Assembly (NCBI RefSeq): GCF_000425705.1
Contig: NZ_AUDY01000008.1
Coordinates: 682,001-746,000 of the forward strand
DNA from: Halobacillus kuroshimensis DSM 18393
GTDB taxonomy: Bacteria; Bacillota; Bacilli; Bacillales; Halobacillaceae
Reading direction: 5' to 3'
Length of the DNA stretch: 64,000 nt
Positions 36,115-45,459 of this stretch are shown here, one piece after another; position 1 is the first letter of the stretch; the number at the start of each line of letters is the position of its first letter. The notes beneath the pieces were generated by a model. It was given only the letters and a program-made list of their open reading frames with translations. It searched no databases and had not been told where the DNA came from. The position numbers and the translations under genes are program-made.

Positions 36115-38097
36115 ATGGAAATGAATCAGTATTTAGAAGTCTTTATTGATGAAAGTAAAGAACACCTCCAAGCCATCAATGATCATCTGCTTATTTTAGA
36201 AAAGAACCCGCTGGATACCGCTATCGTCCATGAGATTTTCCGTTCAGCCCATACCTTGAAAGGTATGGCGGCAACGATGGGATACCAGGATTTATCGGAC
36301 CTGACCCACAACATGGAGAATGTGCTGGATGCGGTCCGCAATGAACAGCTTCAAGTGAATGAAGGGGTGCTGGACATCGTCTTTGATGCGGTCGACGACC
36401 TGGAAGCAATGGTCATGGATATTGCTGATGGCGGGACTGGGGAGCGGAATGTAGACAACGTCGTCCGAAGACTTGAAGCGGTTGAAAAGGGTGGAGAGCA
36501 GCTGTTAATAAGTCAAAACCCTCTGGATGGAACCCAAGAAACAGAGCTCCAGATCGATGCATTTACTAAGAATGTGATCCATATGGCAGAAGAGTCCGGG
36601 AATAAGGCGCTGGTGATTCACACACGCCTTCGGGACGATTGCCTGTTAAAAGCTGCGAGAGTGTATATGGTTTTTGAAGTTCTTGAACAAGCGGGAGAAG
36701 TCGTCGCTGCCTCTCCATCTGTTGAAAAACTCGAAAATGAAGAGTTTGAGAACAGCTTTACCGTTCTTTTGATTTCAGAGGGGTCAGAAGATGACATCCA
36801 AGCAAAAATTGAAAAAGTGTCAGAGGTGGAGCACGTTTCTGTTGAGCTGTATAAGGAAGAGGAAACACAATCGATGGAACAAACCCCGGTTCAGCCTCAA
36901 CCAGAAACAAACAACAGGGCAGGAAAAGAAACGAGTAAACCATCCTCCAGCGGGCGTACGATCCGGGTGAATATTGATCGTCTGGATGCTCTTATGAACT
37001 TGTTTGAAGAACTTGTGATTGACCGGGGACGCTTGGAACAGATTTCGGCCGACCTTGCCCATCAGGAGCTTCAGGAAACGGTGGAGCATATGACGAGAAT
37101 ATCCAGCGATCTGCAGAGCATCATTTTAAACATGCGTATGGTTCCGGTTGACCAGGTGTTTAACAGGTTCCCGCGTATGATCCGCCAGCTTTCAAAAGAT
37201 TTACATAAACGTCTGGAATTAACCATTACGGGCGCGGATACAGAATTGGACCGCACCGTTATCGATGAAATCGGAGATCCGCTCGTCCATTTAATCAGGA
37301 ATGCGGTGGATCATGGCATTGAGAGTCCTGACGAGCGTGAAGCCAAAGGGAAACCTGCGGCAGGGAAAATTGAATTAAAGGCTTATCACAGTGGCAATCA
37401 TGTATTCATCGAAATCAAGGATGACGGAGCAGGGATCAACCGTACGAAAGTGGTCGAGAAAGCCGTCAAAAATCAGGTCGTTACAAAAGAGCAGGCCGAG
37501 GCAATGTCTGATTCCCAAGTGTTTGATTTGATTATGGAAAGTGGATTTTCCACGGCTGACCAGATTTCGGATATATCAGGGAGAGGTGTCGGCCTTGATG
37601 TCGTCAGGAACACCATCGAATCCCTTGGCGGGGCTATTACAATTGAGTCGGAGTTTGGAGAAGGCAGCCGGTTTTCCATCCAGCTCCCTCTGACACTTTC
37701 CATCATCTCTGTCATGCTGGTTGAGGTGCAGAAAGAGAAATATGCCATCCCGCTTTCTTCTATTATAGAGACCGCTATTGTGAAGAAGAAAGATCTGCTG
37801 CACGCCCATAACAAAAGGGTGATGGATTTCCGCGGCAGGGTCATTCCGCTCGTCTACTTGACAGAACTTCTTCAGGTGCCTGTGGAACGGGAAGAAGATG
37901 ATGATTATTCTGTTGTGATCGTCCGTAAAGGTGACAAGATGGCAGCTCTTGTCGTCCACTCATTCATTGGACAGCAGGAAGTGGTTTTGAAGTCTCTCGG
38001 TGACTATCTATCCGGAGCGTTTGCTATTTCCGGCGCCACTATTCTTGGTGATGGTCAGGTGGCATTAATCCTGGACAGCAATGCGTTAATCAAATAA
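36115..38097 (+). CDS. cheA: chemotaxis histidine kinase CheA
   Basis: CheA phosphorylates CheY and CheB in response to receptors. The 660-residue product has P1 with the phospho-His H46 in SAHTLKGMAATMG, a P2 region near 150-240, a linker rich in Gln and Ser, and P3 dimer helices (NIDRLDALMNLFEELVIDRG). The P4 kinase has N box LIRNAVDHGIE, G1 IKDDGAGI and G2 GRGVGLDVV. P5, a CheW-like domain, ends the protein. GGGG four to seven bases upstream sets the ATG. Confidence 0.97.
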   Translation: MEMNQYLEVFIDESKEHLQAINDHLLILEKNPLDTAIVHEIFRSAHTLKGMAATMGYQDLSDLTHNMENVLDAVRNEQLQVNEGVLDIVFDAVDDLEAMVMDIADGGTGERNVDNVVRRLEAVEKGGEQLLISQNPLDGTQETELQIDAFTKNVIHMAEESGNKALVIHTRLRDDCLLKAARVYMVFEVLEQAGEVVAASPSVEKLENEEFENSFTVLLISEGSEDDIQAKIEKVSEVEHVSVELYKEEETQSMEQTPVQPQPETNNRAGKETSKPSSSGRTIRVNIDRLDALMNLFEELVIDRGRLEQISADLAHQELQETVEHMTRISSDLQSIILNMRMVPVDQVFNRFPRMIRQLSKDLHKRLELTITGADTELDRTVIDEIGDPLVHLIRNAVDHGIESPDEREAKGKPAAGKIELKAYHSGNHVFIEIKDDGAGINRTKVVEKAVKNQVVTKEQAEAMSDSQVFDLIMESGFSTADQISDISGRGVGLDVVRNTIESLGGAITIESEFGEGSRFSIQLPLTLSIISVMLVEVQKEKYAIPLSSIIETAIVKKKDLLHAHNKRVMDFRGRVIPLVYLTELLQVPVEREEDDDYSVVIVRKGDKMAALVVHSFIGQQEVVLKSLGDYLSGAFAISGATILGDGQVALILDSNALIK

Positions 38098-38111
38098 AAG
38101 GAGGGATTTTC

Positions 38112-38582
38112 ATGACAGAATATAAAGGGCACGCTCAGAAAGTCATCGTTTTTCAAATCCAGGACGAGGAATATACCCTCCCTGTCCAAACGGTGGGGTC
38201 GATTGAAAGAATGGTGCCGATCACCCGGGTACCGGGAGCCAGGTCTTTCGTAAAAGGAGTCATCAACTTAAGAGGGGTCGTCACTCCAGTGATAGATCTG
38301 CGGGAAAGGTTCGGCTTTGAACCGGCTCCGGAAACTGAACAGACGAGGATCATTACAGTGACAATTGAAGATATGAATGTTGGTTTGATTGTGGATGCTG
38401 CCAACGATGTTCTGGACCTCCAAGACGATTTGGTCGAGCCGCCTCCTGAAGTTGTCGGCACTGTGGAAGCCGCTTATATTCATGGCGTGGCGAAAATGGA
38501 AGACCGTTTATTTATCCTTTTGAATCTGGAAAAAGTGCTGGATAAAGAAGATGTTTTGGAATTGGAAAAGATGTATGGATAA
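38112..38582 (+). CDS. cheW: chemotaxis coupling protein CheW
   Basis: CheW couples receptors to CheA. The 156-residue product has IVFQIQDEEYTLPVQTVGSIE, the conserved ITRVPGARSFVKGVINLRG and VTPVIDLRERFG, and a closing ILLNLEKVLDKEDV. AAAGGAGG precedes the ATG. Its last codons overlap the proposed cheD start, leaving no room for cheC, which lies here in B. subtilis. Confidence 0.96.
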   Translation: MTEYKGHAQKVIVFQIQDEEYTLPVQTVGSIERMVPITRVPGARSFVKGVINLRGVVTPVIDLRERFGFEPAPETEQTRIITVTIEDMNVGLIVDAANDVLDLQDDLVEPPPEVVGTVEAAYIHGVAKMEDRLFILLNLEKVLDKEDVLELEKMYG

Positions 38583-39108
38583 TTCCTGGACCATTTCTGG
38601 ACAATCCCGGGTTATACACGACCAAAAAAAGCGTATAAGAATCGGGATCGGACAAATGGCTGCTGCGGGAACGGATGCCTTACTCACCACAACAGGACTT
38701 GGTTCCTGTGTTGGAGTGGTGCTGTACAACGGGAAGGGCATGGCCGGCATGATTCATATTATGCTCCCGGAAGCGCAGACGGCTCTCCATGGGCGTGTTA
38801 ACCGATGGAAGTATGCAGATACGGCTGTTGATGACCTTGTTGATTCTCTCATCAACAAAGGGTGCAGGCCCGGGAGCTTAAAAGCGAAGATCGCAGGAGG
38901 GGCTCATATGTTTTCGGTGAAAGATCAGAGTCCAAGGATTCGTATAGGAGAGCGGAATGTGAGTGCGGTCAAAAGCCGCCTTACGGAGCACCTTATCCCG
39001 ATCATTGCGGAGGATACAGGCGGACAGGTCGGAAGATCCATCCTATTTAATGTGGAAACCAGTGAAATGAACATAAAAAAGGCCGGCGGCGGTGAGCTTC
39101 TATTATGA
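38575..39108 (+). CDS. cheD: chemoreceptor glutamine deamidase CheD
   Basis: CheD deamidates receptor glutamines and in B. subtilis also stimulates CheC. The 177-residue product has the catalytic Cys C45 in TTGLGSCVGVVLYN and His H61 in GMIHIMLPEA. The start at 38575 overlaps the cheW stop by 8 bases. It gives about 20 residues before the first conserved strand (IRIGIGQM), and no other usable start lies nearer. cheC is absent upstream. Confidence 0.93.
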   Translation: MDNSWTISGQSRVIHDQKKRIRIGIGQMAAAGTDALLTTTGLGSCVGVVLYNGKGMAGMIHIMLPEAQTALHGRVNRWKYADTAVDDLVDSLINKGCRPGSLKAKIAGGAHMFSVKDQSPRIRIGERNVSAVKSRLTEHLIPIIAEDTGGQVGRSILFNVETSEMNIKKAGGGELLL

Positions 39109-39159
39109 GAGGATGCGCCCGGTTCAATGAAAAAATGAAAAAATGCGGGGAGGATGAAA

Positions 39160-39930
39160 ATGGCAGGTGGTTTATCTCCTCAGGAACAACAATGGTGGAA
39201 TTTATGGACGAACGAAAGAGACGGTGAGGCGGCCAACCAGCTTGTCCAGCTTTACGATTATCTGGTGAATTATCACGTCCATCGGATTACGGCTCATTTA
39301 CCGAAGAATGTGAGCAAAGACGATGTAAGAAGTCTCGGAATGCTTGGTCTTTATGATGCATTGAAAAAGTTTGACCGGTCCCGGGATTTAAAATTCGATA
39401 CGTACGCTTCCTTCCGCATCCGCGGTTCGATTATTGATGGTTTGAGGAAGGAAGACTGGCTGCCGCGTTCGGTGAGGGATCGGACTAAAAAAATCGAACA
39501 GGTGACAGAGGAGCTTGAGCAGAAGCTGCAGCGTCCAGTCACGTCCAAAGAAGTGGCAGAAGCTGTCGGAATATCCGCCCAGGAAGTAGAAGCGGCTGTC
39601 AAGGACTCATTGTTTGCCAATGTCCTTTCTATGGAAGAGAAACCGAAAGACGGGGGCGAAGATCATAAGGAAGGCATCGGATACTCGATTCCTGATGAGG
39701 AAACCGGTTCTCCGGACTCCTCGCTCATCAAACAGGAAAACTATAAGGAACTGGCGGAGCAGATTGACCAGCTGAAGGAAAAAGAGAAGCTGGTGATCAG
39801 TCTTTTCTATAAAGAAGAGCTCACGCTTACGGAAATCGGCCACGTCCTGAATTTAACGACGTCCCGAATTTCACAGATCCATGCCAAGGCGATTTATAAA
39901 CTAAAGCAGTCCCTCCAGAATGTGATGTAG
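39160..39930 (+). CDS. sigD: motility sigma factor SigD (FliA family)
   Basis: SigD directs late flagellar, chemotaxis and autolysin genes. The 256-residue product has region 2 (DVRSLGMLGLYDALKKFD, KFDTYASFRIRGSIIDGLRK), region 3 (LQRPVTSKEVAEAVGI) and region 4 (LTLTEIGHVLNLTTSRISQIHA). The ATG at 39160 is chosen: GGGGAGG (39147-39153) is 6 bases upstream and directly abuts the ATG at 39154. Its place near the end of the operon makes its level depend on transcript reach, as shown for B. subtilis. Confidence 0.97.
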   Translation: MAGGLSPQEQQWWNLWTNERDGEAANQLVQLYDYLVNYHVHRITAHLPKNVSKDDVRSLGMLGLYDALKKFDRSRDLKFDTYASFRIRGSIIDGLRKEDWLPRSVRDRTKKIEQVTEELEQKLQRPVTSKEVAEAVGISAQEVEAAVKDSLFANVLSMEEKPKDGGEDHKEGIGYSIPDEETGSPDSSLIKQENYKELAEQIDQLKEKEKLVISLFYKEELTLTEIGHVLNLTTSRISQIHAKAIYKLKQSLQNVM

Positions 39931-39967
39931 CTGGGGAGCGGACGGGGAAGAAAGGATGTGACTCTCC

Positions 39968-40390
39968 TTGACATCATTTGTATTAGTGATCAGTTTTCTA
40001 ATTGACGGTTTAATTTTATTCGGCCTTATGATAATGATGAAAAAAATCCGCCGGACTGAAGAACTCGAGCTTCGACAGGAAAAGGTCGCTGCGGAGATCG
40101 AAGACTTGTTTTCCTCTTACCTGTATGAAATTAAAGAGGAAAACAAACGGATGGAAGCCTGGGCTTCTTCAGGCACCGGTTCAATGGAAGAGACCATTAG
40201 CCCTGTGAAAGAAACGAAAGGCGGCGGGTACGAGCCTCCCCTTCCGGATGAAGGAACAGGAGAGGAGCAGCCCTCGATTCATTCTATGGTCATGAATATG
40301 AAAAAGGATGGGTGGTCTGTGGAGGAAACAGCGAAGGCCTTGAACAAAGGAAAAACAGAAGTGGAACTGATGTATAAGTTTAATCAGTAA
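39968..40390 (+). CDS. swrB: SwrB-like motility protein
   Basis: SwrB activates flagellar export gate assembly in B. subtilis. The 140-residue product has an N-terminal membrane segment (FVLVISFLIDGLILFGLMIM) and a charged linker. The C-terminal HTH-like motif is GWSVEETAKALNKGKTEVELM, split here from VMNMKKD. A TTG start at 39968 follows AAAGGATG with a 7-base gap. It is the last gene of the fla/che operon, followed only 16 bases later by the rpsB promoter. Confidence 0.85.
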   Translation: MTSFVLVISFLIDGLILFGLMIMMKKIRRTEELELRQEKVAAEIEDLFSSYLYEIKEENKRMEAWASSGTGSMEETISPVKETKGGGYEPPLPDEGTGEEQPSIHSMVMNMKKDGWSVEETAKALNKGKTEVELMYKFNQ

Positions 40391-40405
40391 AAATGCTGAA
40401 AAAAC

Positions 40406-40434
40406 TTGAACCATTCATACCTTTGTGGTATATT
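40406..40434 (+). promoter_or_regulatory. sigma-A promoter of rpsB
   Basis: TTGAAC (40406-40411), a 17-base spacer and TATATT (40429-40434), with TG at 40426-40427 as extended -10. Its layout is nearly identical to the rplS promoter. Confidence 0.8.
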
Positions 40435-40440
40435 TACTGA

Positions 40441-40556
40441 CGGTGTCAATACACACGCCTTTGGATCTGCTTGTGAGGTTGCTCCGATAAGGAGTTCACA
40501 GGAAGGAAATGAAAAGGGCGGAGGATACTAAAAAAACCAAAACAGGAGGAACAAAC
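40441..40556 (+). ncRNA. rpsB 5' leader with hairpin
   Basis: A leader of about 115 nt is predicted. It has a stem of TGTG / CACA (40472-40475, 40497-40500) over CTCC / GGAG (40482-40485, 40491-40494). Autoregulatory leaders are common for ribosomal protein genes; assigning this one to S2 control is an inference. Confidence 0.4.
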
Positions 40557-41294
40557 ATGTCTGTAATTTCTATGAAACAGCTTCTAGAAGCTGGTGTTCA
40601 CTTTGGACACCAAACACGCCGCTGGAATCCGAAGATGAAGAAATACATCTTCACGGAGCGTAACGGCATTTATATCATTGACCTTCAGAAAACAGTGAAG
40701 AAGGTTGATGAAGCATTCAACTATGTGAAAGAGGTCGCTGCTGACGGCGGTAACGTTCTTTTCGTAGGTACGAAGAAACAAGCACAGGATACTGTACGTG
40801 ATGAAGCTACCCGCTGTGGTATGTACTACATCAACCAACGCTGGTTGGGCGGTACCCTTACAAACTTTGAAACGATCCGCAAACGTATTAACCGTTTGAA
40901 AGATATCGAGCGTATGGAAGAAGACGGTACTTTCGATGTACTTCCTAAAAAAGAAGTCGTTGACATGCTTAAAGAAAAAGATCGTCTTGTTAAATTCCTT
41001 GGCGGTATTAAAGAAATGAAGAGCCTTCCTGATGCAATGTTCGTCATCGATCCTCGTAAAGAGCGCATCGCGATTGCTGAAGCTCATAAATTGAATATCC
41101 CAGTTGTAGGTATCGTTGATACGAACTGTGACCCTGACGAAATCGATTATGTCATCCCTGCAAACGATGACGCAATCCGTGCTGTCAAACTGCTTACTTC
41201 CAAGATGGCTGACGCTGTCCTTGAAGCGAAGCAGGGGGAAGAAACAGAAACAACTGAAGAAACTGAAGCTGCTGTAGAAGCTGCTCAGGAGTAA
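40557..41294 (+). CDS. rpsB: 30S ribosomal protein S2
   Basis: S2 is a late-assembling 30S protein. The 245-residue product has [52 protein letters not shown] and [20 protein letters not shown]. The C-terminus is Glu/Thr/Ala-rich. AGGAGGA precedes the ATG at 40557. An in-frame ATG at 40509 would add 16 residues unlike the family. Codon bias is strong. Confidence 0.97.
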   Translation: MSVISMKQLLEAGVHFGHQTRRWNPKMKKYIFTERNGIYIIDLQKTVKKVDEAFNYVKEVAADGGNVLFVGTKKQAQDTVRDEATRCGMYYINQRWLGGTLTNFETIRKRINRLKDIERMEEDGTFDVLPKKEVVDMLKEKDRLVKFLGGIKEMKSLPDAMFVIDPRKERIAIAEAHKLNIPVVGIVDTNCDPDEIDYVIPANDDAIRAVKLLTSKMADAVLEAKQGEETETTEETEAAVEAAQE

Positions 41295-41303
41295 GAAGGG
41301 TCT

Positions 41304-41340
41304 AAAGGTGATAAGGGGGTATACCTTTATCACCTTTTTT
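41304..41340 (+). terminator. terminator after rpsB
   Basis: AAAGGTGATAA / TTATCACCTTT (41304-41314 and 41327-41337) form an 11-bp stem ending in six T residues. tsf lies beyond it, so rpsB and tsf are partly uncoupled. Confidence 0.9.
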
Positions 41341-41361
41341 AAAGAATTCCTTTTATTCAAC

Positions 41362-41398
41362 CAGTTCCGGTACAAGGCCGGACTGTTTAACCTTGTAC
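41362..41398 (+). promoter_or_regulatory. two mutually exclusive hairpins upstream of tsf
   Basis: Hairpin A pairs CAGT and CCGG (41362-41370) with CCGG and ACTG (41378-41385) around one bulged T. Hairpin B pairs GTACAAGG (41370-41377) with CCTTGTAC (41391-41398), a perfect 8 bp ending 5 bases before the ribosome site AAAGGAGG. They share bases and cannot both form. Confidence 0.5.
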
Positions 41399-41419
41399 AT
41401 TATAAAGGAGGCTTTCACA

Positions 41420-42304
41420 ATGGCTGTAAATGCAAAGATGGTAAAAGAACTACGTGAAAAAACAGGTGCTGGAATGATGGATTGTAAGAAAGCACTGACT
41501 GAAACTGATGGTGACATGGACAAAGCGATCGAATGGCTTCGTGAGAAAGGGATTTCCAAAGCGGCTAAAAAAGCAGACCGTATCGCAGCAGAAGGTTCTG
41601 CAGCAATTGAAATCTCCGGAAACACGGCTGTTCTTTTTGAAGTGAACTGTGAAACAGACTTCGTTACGAAAAACGACCAGTTCAAGGAACTTCTTAAAGA
41701 TCTTGGACAGCACCTTGTATCCCAGAAACCTGCCTCTGTTGAAGAAGCTCTTGAACAGAAGCTTCATGGAGAAGGCGAAACACTAAGCACATACATTACA
41801 GAGCGCGTAGCGAAAATCGGTGAGAAAATCTCCCTTCGCCGTTTCTCTATCAAAGAGAAAACAGACAATGACGCATTTGGTGCCTACATTCACATGGGCG
41901 GCAGCATCGGCGTATTGACTGTTCTTGAAGGTTCTACAGATGAAGCTGCTGCTAAGGATGTTGCTATGCACGTAGCTGCTGTAAACCCTCGTTATGTTTC
42001 CCGTGATGAAATTCCTCAGGAGGAAGCAGAAAAAGAGCGCGAACTTCTTAAAACACAGGCCTTGAACGAAGGCAAGCCTGAAAACATCGTTGAAAAAATG
42101 GTGGAAGGCCGTTTGAACAAGTTCTTCGAGGAAATCTGCCTGCTTGACCAGAGCTTCGTTAAAGATCCGGACCAGAAAGTGAAGCAGTATGTTGCTTCCA
42201 CAAGCGGCCAGATCACGAACTTCGATCGTTTCGAAGTCGGCGAAGGTATGGAAAAACGTGAAGAAAACTTCGCAGACGAAGTCATGAGCCAAGTTAAAAA
42301 ATAA
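41420..42304 (+). CDS. tsf: translation elongation factor Ts
   Basis: EF-Ts recharges EF-Tu with GTP. The 294-residue product has the N-terminal UBA-like signature [21 protein letters not shown], then [25 protein letters not shown] and the EF-Tu-binding core. AAAGGAGG (41404-41411) sets the ATG at 41420. No clear promoter is seen between the rpsB terminator and tsf, so expression may depend on read-through. Confidence 0.97.
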   Translation: MAVNAKMVKELREKTGAGMMDCKKALTETDGDMDKAIEWLREKGISKAAKKADRIAAEGSAAIEISGNTAVLFEVNCETDFVTKNDQFKELLKDLGQHLVSQKPASVEEALEQKLHGEGETLSTYITERVAKIGEKISLRRFSIKEKTDNDAFGAYIHMGGSIGVLTVLEGSTDEAAAKDVAMHVAAVNPRYVSRDEIPQEEAEKERELLKTQALNEGKPENIVEKMVEGRLNKFFEEICLLDQSFVKDPDQKVKQYVASTSGQITNFDRFEVGEGMEKREENFADEVMSQVKK

Positions 42305-42310
42305 TGATGG

Positions 42311-42347
42311 TGAAAATAGGGGACACTGCAGGTGTTCCCTATTTTCA
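42311..42347 (+). terminator. long hairpin between tsf and pyrH
   Basis: A 16-bp stem with one G-T pair (42311-42326 with 42332-42347) and a TGCAG loop is formed. Its T run is inside the stem and is followed by A residues, so it could also act on the opposite strand or as a processing site. Confidence 0.65.
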
Positions 42348-42421
42348 AAAAGGCTACATACATGATATACATGCTATGAGCAGCCATGTTCGACTTTTAG
42401 AAAAACACACGGGAGGTAACT

Positions 42422-43144
42422 ATGACTACTGCTCGCTATCGGAGAATTGTATTAAAATTAAGTGGAGAAGCCTTAAGTGGAGAAGCAGGATTCGGGCTTG
42501 AGCCAAGCATCATAAAATCTGTGTCACGTCAGGTGAAGGAAGTGGCTGAACTGGGCGTGGAAGTAGCGGTTGTTGTCGGTGGCGGCAACATCTGGCGCGG
42601 CAAGGTCGGTGCTGAAATGGGCATGGACCGTGCAAATGCTGATTATATGGGAATGCTTGCTACAGTCATGAACTCACTTGCTCTTCAGGACAGCCTTGAA
42701 AACTTAGGGATCCCAACCCGTGTCCAAACTTCTATCGAAATGAGACAGGTGGCTGAACCTTATATCCGCCGTAAAGCCATCCGTCATTTAGAGAAAAAGC
42801 GTGTAGTTATTTTTGCTGCCGGAACAGGAAACCCGTATTTCTCAACAGATACGACGGCTGCCTTAAGAGCGGCTGAAGTTGAAGCGGATGTCATTCTTAT
42901 GGCGAAAAACAACGTGGACGGCGTCTATACAGACGATCCGAAAACGAACGAGGATGCCGTGAAATATGATGAGCTATCCTACATGGATGTTCTAAATGAA
43001 GGGCTGGGCGTTATGGATTCAACGGCTTCTTCATTATGTATGGACAACGATATCGATTTACTGGTATTCTCGATTACGGAAGATGGTAATATTAAAAAAG
43101 CCGTTATGGGCGAAAACATCGGAACCATTGTGAGGGGGAAATAA
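42422..43144 (+). CDS. pyrH: UMP kinase
   Basis: UMP kinase makes UDP for pyrimidine nucleotide synthesis. The 240-residue length equals B. subtilis PyrH. Motifs are [48 protein letters not shown] and [14 protein letters not shown]. It is an amino-acid-kinase-fold enzyme, normally hexameric and activated by GTP. GGGAGG precedes the ATG; frr follows after 3 bases. Confidence 0.97.
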   Translation: MTTARYRRIVLKLSGEALSGEAGFGLEPSIIKSVSRQVKEVAELGVEVAVVVGGGNIWRGKVGAEMGMDRANADYMGMLATVMNSLALQDSLENLGIPTRVQTSIEMRQVAEPYIRRKAIRHLEKKRVVIFAAGTGNPYFSTDTTAALRAAEVEADVILMAKNNVDGVYTDDPKTNEDAVKYDELSYMDVLNEGLGVMDSTASSLCMDNDIDLLVFSITEDGNIKKAVMGENIGTIVRGK

Positions 43145-43147
43145 ATT

Positions 43148-43705
43148 ATGTCTGAAGCTGTGATTAATGAGACGAAACAACAAATGGAACAAGCGGTTCA
43201 AGCTTATTCCCGTCAACTTGCCACGGTAAGAGCGGGTCGTGCGAACCCTTCCATTCTTGACAACGTATATGTGGATTACTACGGTGCAGCTACACCGTTG
43301 AACCAACTGGCGCAGGTATCAGCGCCTGAACCACGCCTGCTTGTCATTACTCCATATGACAAAACAGCCATTGCAGAGATTGAAAAAGCGATTCTTAAAG
43401 CAGACCTTGGTCTTTCTCCATCCAGTGATGGTAATGTTGTACGTATCAACATTCCGGCACTTACAGAGGAACGTCGTAAGGACCTTGCTAAAGTTGTAGG
43501 AAAGTATTCGGAAGAAGCGAAAGTACAGGTTCGTAACATCCGCCGCGATTCCAACGACCGTTTGAAGAAGCTTGAAAAAGACGGTGAATTGACAGAAGAC
43601 GATCTTCGTTCCTATCAGGACGATGTGCAGAAGCTTACGGACCAGAACGTAGAGAAGATCGATCAACTGGCTAAAACAAAAGAAGAAGAAATCATGGAAG
43701 TTTGA
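43148..43705 (+). CDS. frr: ribosome recycling factor
   Basis: RRF splits post-termination ribosomes with EF-G. The 185-residue product has [41 protein letters not shown] and the helical bundle ([17 protein letters not shown] here reads [18 protein letters not shown]). It is coupled to pyrH with a 3-base gap and followed by a strong terminator. Confidence 0.97.
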   Translation: MSEAVINETKQQMEQAVQAYSRQLATVRAGRANPSILDNVYVDYYGAATPLNQLAQVSAPEPRLLVITPYDKTAIAEIEKAILKADLGLSPSSDGNVVRINIPALTEERRKDLAKVVGKYSEEAKVQVRNIRRDSNDRLKKLEKDGELTEDDLRSYQDDVQKLTDQNVEKIDQLAKTKEEEIMEV

Positions 43706-43737
43706 TTTTTCTCTAACCTCATATGCCATAAAGTGGT

Positions 43738-43780
43738 AAAGCCGCGCTGTAGATGTTTGGCAGCGCGGTTTTCTTTTTTT
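43738..43780 (+). terminator. terminator after frr
   Basis: AAAGCCGCGCTG pairs with CAGCGCGGTTTT (43738-43749 and 43761-43772), including one G-T pair. CTTTTTTT follows. Confidence 0.92.
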
Positions 43781-43819
43781 CACCAGCTGCGGGTCTCGGC
43801 ATATGCGTTTATTTTAGTA

Positions 43820-43825
43820 TATAAT
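43820..43825 (+). promoter_or_regulatory. possible -10 box of uppS promoter
   Basis: TATAAT at 43820-43825 lies 34 bases before uppS. No good -35 is seen at 16-18 bases upstream, so the promoter is uncertain. Confidence 0.4.
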
Positions 43826-43859
43826 AGAAAGATGGAAGAAACGGACTGGAGGATTAACG

Positions 43860-44627
43860 ATGCCAATCAAGTTTCCATTCGCAAAAACAAAAAAACAAGC
43901 AGAAACACAGTCGCTCGGCCTTGACCATACTCATCTTCCGAAGCACGTGGCCATCATCATGGACGGAAACGGCCGCTGGGCTAAAAATAGAGGAATGCCG
44001 CGGATTGCGGGTCATAAAGAAGGCATGGGTGTTGTAAAAAGGATTGTCAGCTATGCTTCTGACCTCGGTGTTCAGGTTTTGACCCTGTATGCTTTCTCCA
44101 CAGAGAACTGGAAACGACCGAAGAATGAAGTGGAGTTTCTCATGAAGCTTCCTGTAGATTTCCTGAATACATATCTGCCTGAATTGATTGAGAAAAATGT
44201 CCAGGTCCGTACCATTGGTGATTTTGATGTTCTGCCTCCACACACGAAAAATGCCGTCCAGGAGGCCATCCAAAGAACGAAAGACAACGATGGACTTGTA
44301 CTGAATTTTGCCTTGAATTACGGCAGCCGTTTTGAAATGGTGCACGCCGTCAGGCAGATCGCAGAAAAAGTGAAAGAGGGCGTCCTCGATCCATCAGATA
44401 TCAGTGAAGAAATGTTTTCATCAGAGCTGTATACGTCTGAGCTGATTGAGCCGGATCTTCTCATCCGCACAAGCGGGGAGCAGCGCTTAAGCAATTTTCT
44501 GTTATGGCAGCTTGCTTATGCAGAATTCTGGTTTACAGAGGTGTATTGGCCTGACTTTAATGAAAGCCATTTCGAAAAAGCTCTTTATGATTTTCAAAAT
44601 CGCAAACGTCGGTTTGGCGGAGTATAA
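43860..44627 (+). CDS. uppS: undecaprenyl diphosphate synthase
   Basis: A cis-prenyltransferase that makes the C55 lipid carrier for cell wall synthesis. The 255-residue product has HVAIIMDGNGRWAKNRG (catalytic D35), AGHKEGMGVVKRI, TLYAFSTENWKRP and DLLIRTSGEQRLSNFLLWQ. TGGAGG precedes the ATG. It starts the uppS-cdsA-dxr-rasP cluster. Confidence 0.97.
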   Translation: MPIKFPFAKTKKQAETQSLGLDHTHLPKHVAIIMDGNGRWAKNRGMPRIAGHKEGMGVVKRIVSYASDLGVQVLTLYAFSTENWKRPKNEVEFLMKLPVDFLNTYLPELIEKNVQVRTIGDFDVLPPHTKNAVQEAIQRTKDNDGLVLNFALNYGSRFEMVHAVRQIAEKVKEGVLDPSDISEEMFSSELYTSELIEPDLLIRTSGEQRLSNFLLWQLAYAEFWFTEVYWPDFNESHFEKALYDFQNRKRRFGGV

Positions 44628-44630
44628 GGT

Positions 44631-45440
44631 GTGAATGAAGAAATGAAACAACGAACAATTACTGCTGTCGTAGCAGCACTTATTTTTATCCCGATCGTCC
44701 TCCTGGGGGGATGGCCGTTTAAAGCTTTTGTCTATTTCATAGCCAGTATCGCTCTGCTCGAGCTGATACGCATGAAAAAAATCGCCCGTTATTCGGTCGC
44801 TGCAGGTCTTGGTCTTGTCCTGATGTGGGCATTGATGTTTCCGTACGAAGTTTTTGATAAAGTGGTGGACGCCGATGATCTTGTAACCAAATCGGAGATC
44901 ACTCTGTTGGCGGTCCTCGTCCTGCTGAGCTATACCGTTCTCGTGAAGAACCGGTTCACCTTTGATGATGCAGGGTTCCTGCTTCTCTCATCCATCTATA
45001 TTGGCATGGGCTTCAATTACTTAATCGAGACAAGGGAAGCGGATTTGACGTACATTCTGTTCGCTTTATTCATCGTATGGGCGACGGACACAGGCGCCTA
45101 TTTATTTGGAAGGTCATTCGGAAAACGTAAACTGTGGCCGCAGATCAGCCCTAAGAAAACGATTGAAGGCTCTGTCGGGGGTGTGGTCCTTGCCTGTGTC
45201 GTTGCATTTATTTTTCATCTGATACAACCCCTGGAGCATTCCTTGATTGTCGTTCTACTCGTAACAGTGCTCATATCTATTGCAGGACAAATTGGAGATC
45301 TAGTTGAATCAGCATTCAAGAGGCATTATGCAGTGAAGGACTCTGGAAAGATCCTTCCCGGGCATGGTGGTGTTCTCGACCGGTTTGACAGTTTAATATT
45401 TATTCTGCCGATTCTGCATTTGATCAACTTTATTCAGTAA
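44631..45440 (+). CDS. cdsA: phosphatidate cytidylyltransferase
   Basis: CdsA makes CDP-diacylglycerol for phospholipids. The 269-residue membrane protein has about eight helices and the C-terminal signature [20 protein letters not shown] with VLDRFDS. GTG at 44631 has GGAG 8 bases upstream. ATG at 44643 would start [13 protein letters not shown], the common family N-terminus, and give 265 residues. The choice is not certain. Confidence 0.95.
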   Translation: MNEEMKQRTITAVVAALIFIPIVLLGGWPFKAFVYFIASIALLELIRMKKIARYSVAAGLGLVLMWALMFPYEVFDKVVDADDLVTKSEITLLAVLVLLSYTVLVKNRFTFDDAGFLLLSSIYIGMGFNYLIETREADLTYILFALFIVWATDTGAYLFGRSFGKRKLWPQISPKKTIEGSVGGVVLACVVAFIFHLIQPLEHSLIVVLLVTVLISIAGQIGDLVESAFKRHYAVKDSGKILPGHGGVLDRFDSLIFILPILHLINFIQ

Positions 45441-45459
45441 TCAAGAAGGGATGGGGAAT

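Noticed and set aside
42352-42380. Direct repeat ATACATG in the tsf-pyrH gap
   Set aside because: Seven bases, AT-rich and without a matching promoter; likely chance.
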